The notes beneath the pieces are model-generated. The model saw nothing but the letters and a program-made list of their open reading frames with translations. It ran no database searches and was not told the DNA's origin. This document shows positions 59,299 through 64,000 of a DNA stretch of 64,000 nucleotides, one piece after another; the stretch's first letter is position 1, and each line of letters begins with the position of its first letter. The position numbers and the translations under genes were made by a program. Origin of the DNA: Sweltsa coloradensis (taxonomy: Eukaryota; Arthropoda; Insecta; Plecoptera; Chloroperlidae); the NCBI GenBank assembly GCA_024449915.1, contig JAMZAV010000304.1, positions 62,001-126,000 on the forward strand. The letters run 5' to 3'.

Positions 59299-61379
59299 CC
59301 TTCAAAATATAGTTTTTGTTTCCGAAAATCGGGTTACTTTTCTTGACAATAGGGTCGGCCCTAAACACTCGACCTGACCAGCACACCAATACTATTTATA
59401 CCTCATTAACTCAGACTTGACTTTCAGTGGGAAACATAATGAATTATAAAATGATGTCTCATAATTACATCTCGTTAGTATATAACGGCTCTAAAGTTGC
59501 CGTTTAGATGAGGTTATTATATAATTAAAGTACATGACGGCACACTAGGGGTCGTAACTTAGCTTTGATGTATCGCATTTTAGACATGGCCAGACCGAGT
59601 ATGCTTTACACTGTGATAGGTTGCTACACTTGGTGACACCTAACCTCGGCCAGGGACTAAGTCCGGTTCCCGGGTCTCGCACTTGACGTCAGCGTTCCAT
59701 TTGAAACCCGCAGCGTCACGTCTGCTGGGTTAATAACGCAATTATTATGCGAATCGTTATGATGAGTAGCAAGTGATAAATGAGAACGGCAAGGGAGTAT
59801 AAATGAGAGTGTCGTTAATACATCGCTCCAGATATAGCGGAGACCCGGGTATTTAAAAATAAACTTAAATAATTATTACACAATTTTCTTTTAATCACAA
59901 ATAAAATATTTAGTATTTCGACACTTTTGACATTAAGCTGCAAGAAAGGCAGTTTTAAATGTCAAGGGTCAATGAAACCGGATGGTTGAAAAATAAACGA
60001 AGTAAATGTTGAGAGGTATAATGGGAACCACCCACTCGCCGTGACGTCAAAGAAATCTAATCAAAGGAAGTTTGCGGAAGTCGGCGAAATGTGCACATTT
60101 CCTTCCTTGAATGAAATATTTTGAAAATATAGCTAGGTCGTACAGTTTACTCAGTTCGGACAAAGCAAAGTAAATGGCTATTAATTTCAGTTAGTATATT
60201 TCTGTAATATAGTGGACCGTTATAGGACACAAAGAACATAGCAATGTAATAATTATTGTACATCAGGTTATTACTAAACCAAGCAGGTATATTGAATAAT
60301 TTTTGTTTTAAGTGCTTAATAATGGATTAATAGAAAAAGTTAAAAGAATGAATGCGAATATATTGTGTACTAATTATTGAACAAATTTTAAAATTTTGAC
60401 ACATTCAAAGATGACCCATTAGCTATTTTATAAACTTAAATTTCAACAAGTAGAAAATACGTTTTAATATTCACTCCAACACGCACACGAATAATTTCCC
60501 TTGCTAGTAGCTGTCAACATAATGCCAATCTGTTCCGTGCAAGACTGCTTTTGACGTCGATAATATTGCATGGTGAGGTCATTGAGCGTTTGTTGGTTAG
60601 AATTAATTTTAAATCTAATTTAATATTTATTTGTGACATTTGATTATGCGCCATACAAAGATGCAGCCTTGAAATTGCTGTGATATATTAAGGAATAGTA
60701 AGCTATAGAGCATTTCCATGTTTATAAAGTTACGATCAAATGTTACGATTGATCGTTATTTGAAAACTCTTCCTCCAAGACACATCGTCACTGCGTCCGT
60801 CAGTGACGTATTTTATCAAAAAAAGCAAAGAAAGCTCATATTTTATATTGGGACTTGACTCAATCCTTCAACCACTAACTCCATCCTTGTCCGGGGTAGA
60901 ATAGTAGGTCTTGAGATAGTTAATATCTACAAATCATAAGAAGGGACGAAAACACTCATTTCATTTGAGGACACTCATTTACCAGTAAAATTTCAACAAA
61001 ATTTTACCTGATGAGAGAGATGACCAACCAAATTCCAACCAAGCAAAAACCAAAACAACCAAAAAACTTTTTTTCCTTTTCGACATTTTGGTAGTTGAGA
61101 AAGAATAAATAAATAACAGTATTTGAAATTACTAGGAAAGCCTTCGAAAACATCTTAAGGCATGATTGCCAGTAGATGGAAACGAACCGACGACCTCCCG
61201 AATAATCGATGTGGGTTCTCGAAGTTAATTCATCTAGAATTTCTACTCGAGGTGACTGGACTGCAGACCACGGAGGACTCTCATACACGTATTGTTGTAT
61301 ACAAGCACCTACCTTCCGCTCATGATTTTAGTTTCATTTTTCTCTCTGCATAATATAATAATTATGTTGCCTTCCATCT
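59299..61379. other. Intergenic DNA, minor repeat traces
   Basis: 59412-59505 holds a remnant of family A (ACTTTCAGTGGGAAAC, then ACGGCTCTAAAGTTGCCGTT). 61165-61215 holds a decayed tRNA-SINE trace on the minus strand. No gene seen. Confidence 0.4.
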
Positions 61380-61960
61380 CCCGCCCATTATGCTCTAAGC
61401 TCCTGAAACCCGATGTAGAATAGCTCCCTCCATGGCAACTTGTTGGACTTAGAAGAATAAGTAAAAAACACTCAGGTAAAGCCTCGTCAAACTGACAATA
61501 CATAGAAGAGATAACGCCGCCCTAAATGTGATTGTGCCGGATTCTCCGAGACGTAAAGTTCAGCTGAATTCTATACTTCGCGTTGATGGATGTGCCCGAG
61601 ATCTCGCAGACAGTATGTTTCATACCAAGCTATGACCGATTCCCGCTCTGATTATTAGTGTCAATTTCTGACTGCAAAGTTATAACCATATTATGAGGTT
61701 GCCTTATGTGATCTCCCGGATCCGCGAGCTTAAAAGTTCCTGAAACCCGATGAAATCTTTAATCCATGCGACTCTGCCCGTCGCGAGACATACACGAACA
61801 TATCTTGAAATAATCCCCTCGATGGTGTCCAAATCCCGACGTAATCAACTGAACCATATCTATGAAGAGATAATCCCGCGCTCTGATGTGATTGTGCCCC
61901 GAGATTCCGCGAGACAGTGAAAGTTCAACTGAACTCTCCAGGGAGGCAGGTGTACTGCAG
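61380..61960. repeat. Degenerate GC-rich repeat region
   Basis: AGAAGAGATAACGCCGCCCT...GATTGTGCCGGATTCTCCGA (61503-61550) recurs as TGAAGAGATAATCCCGCGCT...GATTGTGCCCCGAGATTCCG (61862-61910). CTCCTGAAACCCGATG (61399) recurs at 61738. The copies are eroded and the unit length is uncertain. Confidence 0.45.
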
Positions 61961-64000
61961 CTCCTACCTCGGTCCCACGTGATCGCTGTGAAGGTAGAGT
62001 CCAACTCTCCAGTAAAACGTTTACGATCGTTACAACATCTCCGGGAGTTGTCGTAACCCCATCTGCAGCCGCAACTCCAACTTCTCCGGTACAAACACCG
62101 CAACCCTCCTGGCGTGCTTTACTCTGCTTGCTGCCCCGCGCGAGGACCATACGTTACGTCAGAGTGGAGCGACAACACTGGCATTAAACGATTAGCTCGC
62201 CAGTGCTTCCATATTGTTGTATTTATCTACATGCAACCATCTCTCTGCAGTGCGTCCAAATAGCAATTATGTTCTCTTATCCATATAACGGAAATACAGC
62301 TTTTTTCATTAACGAATTTAAAAATTTCGAAAATAACTATACACTATCATATATTCTGTAGTTGCTAAATTTATCTCATTCAAAACACCATTGGTAACGT
62401 GTTATTTATGTTGGTGTGGGTCACTGACACTAAATCTTCCAGACAGTGAAAATTACGCTACACTCTATAATATATGGGTCAATAAATATCTCGATACAAC
62501 ATTCGGATAACTCATTCTGAACATTGCAGATTAATGGTAGGCATATTAATAAAAATATATTTATTAGGCCTATCTGAATGGGTAGATAATACTTTTTTAA
62601 ACTTTATATATTTATATACTGCATAAATTATCTATCTTCTTTTAAAGGCACGCGGAGATTAGATATTCAAGTCTTTATTATACGGTCTCCTGTCAGAGGA
62701 TATTGCAACGTATAAAATGGGAACACTTTCGTTCACAAAAACACTTTAGTTTTAGAAGTAAGACTTTTCATTGCTTAAATAACTTTCCCTTCTAAAAGTT
62801 TATACCACCAAATTCTAAACATAAACCTTAAGCTCGAAAAAAACATCTACAGAAAGAGTACACCCTATATTATAATAACAACAACGTTAGAAGTCAAAAT
62901 ATCATTGTACAACCATTGACAGCATCAGATTTCCTATGATTGATAAGAGTGACCTTTCAATGTTCAATATGTGTTGTAAATTGACCTATGGGTGTGACTG
63001 ACAAAATGAAAACATTAGTGTAATAAGCACTAATAGTTTTTAAAAGTCTTAGCACACAACAGTTTACCCTATTGCAACATATGTTAGAATTAAGAAACGC
63101 ACCATACTTGATAAAAAATATTCCTCGCTACGGTGATGCAAGTCTGAAAAATAATGGTCACGGTACAATATGTGAATACTCGATATATATTACATGGTAA
63201 ATGATGGATTTATAGGAGAAATGCGTAATAAGTAGCAAAGAACATACAAAAAAATCTATCAAATAATGATTCCGCGTAATTAAGCGTTCAGTTTTGTGTA
63301 AAAGGAGACCTAATAGCTGTTATAGTAGCCTCGGCGGTACATAAGTATACTCTGCACGACGCGTCTGATCTGATATCTGATAGATAATAGATGAGTTAAG
63401 TTTGCACATTATCGGAGAGCAGTGGTCGACAAGTCAATGCTACAAGGAGACTGCGTCTCTTCACCCTGCAGCTAACTGTGGCTCTTTGGCAGAGAAACTA
63501 TGGAGTGGCAACGAGTGAAACAGTCGGGCGACCCTAGTCTTTGATTTGTGGACGGGACTTCACACGCTAAAGTTCGCAGCATTACGTTCTATCGATTCTC
63601 CGCAGATATCGTGTCATTCGGACGTTACCGATCTCCTCCAATTATGCAACGTCGCCGCCAGGTATTAAGCTCGGCTTTCAACAGCTATTTCTACTATAGG
63701 AGGTTTTGTATATAATATGGATTTTATAGTAATTGGCGATTGCTATGGTCTTGTTGTACGTGGATTTCACCAGTGAACTAAATCTAAACAAAGTTTGAGA
63801 GAAAACGCGTGGTTTGGGAAAACCAAAACAATTAGGCAATTACACATCACCGTTTTCGAGGGAGTCACCATTAAAAAACCGTTTGTAACACAATAGGGAA
63901 CACTCACAACGCTTTTTAATTATTCTATTACATTCAGGACCATTTTCTAATTACATAAGCATCAAATTTTCGATATTTATAAAATATTTTCAGTCATAAA
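61961..64000. other. Intergenic DNA, no gene supported
   Basis: 61961-62160 is CpG-rich with long frames on the minus strand but no recognisable protein. Near 63660 ATGCAACGTCGCCGCCAG followed by GTATTAAG could be a first exon and donor, but nothing else supports a gene. Confidence 0.3.

Noticed and set aside
59052..59389. Repeated WRCRSRIYELYW-type frames
   Set aside because: Produced by the 35-base tandem repeat in three frames at once.
61759..62150. Two overlapping minus-strand frames of 96 and 114 codons
   Set aside because: The GC-rich composition lowers stop frequency. Neither frame has a recognisable motif, and the left part is degenerate repeat.
63560..63690. First exon ending CGCCGCCAG|GTATTA
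   Set aside because: A single plausible donor and ATG are not enough. No promoter or continuation is visible in the remaining 300 bases.

Overview
This is a window from a large, AT-rich, repeat-dense animal nuclear genome. An arthropod, most likely an insect, is my best reading. The evidence is a GLYAT-like GNAT gene split by spliceosomal introns, a Dong/R4-type retrotransposon sitting in an AAT microsatellite, and tRNA-derived SINEs whose bodies resemble dispersed repeats I remember from insect genomes (memory, not a search). Nothing prokaryotic or organellar is visible.

Only one host protein-coding gene is supported: the 3' part of a glycine N-acyltransferase-like gene on the minus strand. 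Its two exons (26603-26850 and 24658-25138) join in phase across a 1464-base intron. The 5' exon(s) were not found. The only other long coding sequence is the 5'-truncated, twice-frameshifted Dong/R4 LINE at 28581-31042.

The rest is mobile and repetitive DNA. 1-2.7 kb: sparse, with one tRNA-SINE-like copy. 2.7-8.4 kb: a nest of non-autonomous elements with Helentron/HINE-like ends, including five head-to-tail units at 5003-8401. 9.7-13.2 kb: SINE-like and tandem repeats plus a 490-base near-perfect palindrome. 13.75-14.4 kb: a TTAA-flanked element. 15.6-17.6 kb: an old hAT remnant holding a HINE-like element and a clean hAT MITE with an 8-base target duplication. 17.6-24.6 kb: mostly featureless. 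24.6-26.9 kb: the gene. 28.4-31.3 kb: microsatellite and LINE. 35.0-35.9 kb: a TIR-bounded convergent satellite. 37.1-41.7 kb: a CTGA microsatellite, a possible LINE tail and a 350-base repeat pair. 41.9-48.4 kb: a second cluster of HINE-like elements and a 64-base palindromic hAT MITE. 49.7-59.3 kb: minisatellites, tRNA-like SINE heads and a 1.05-kb foldback. 59.3-64 kb: nearly featureless.

The most striking observation is that three element families with unrelated interiors share one terminal design. Each has a 5' end that is the inverted copy of a sub-terminal motif near the 3' end. That motif is followed by an AACG(C)...(G)CGTT hairpin and then CCTAG next to a T. One of these families also forms a tandem array with direct CTAG|TTAA junctions, as rolling-circle replication would predict.
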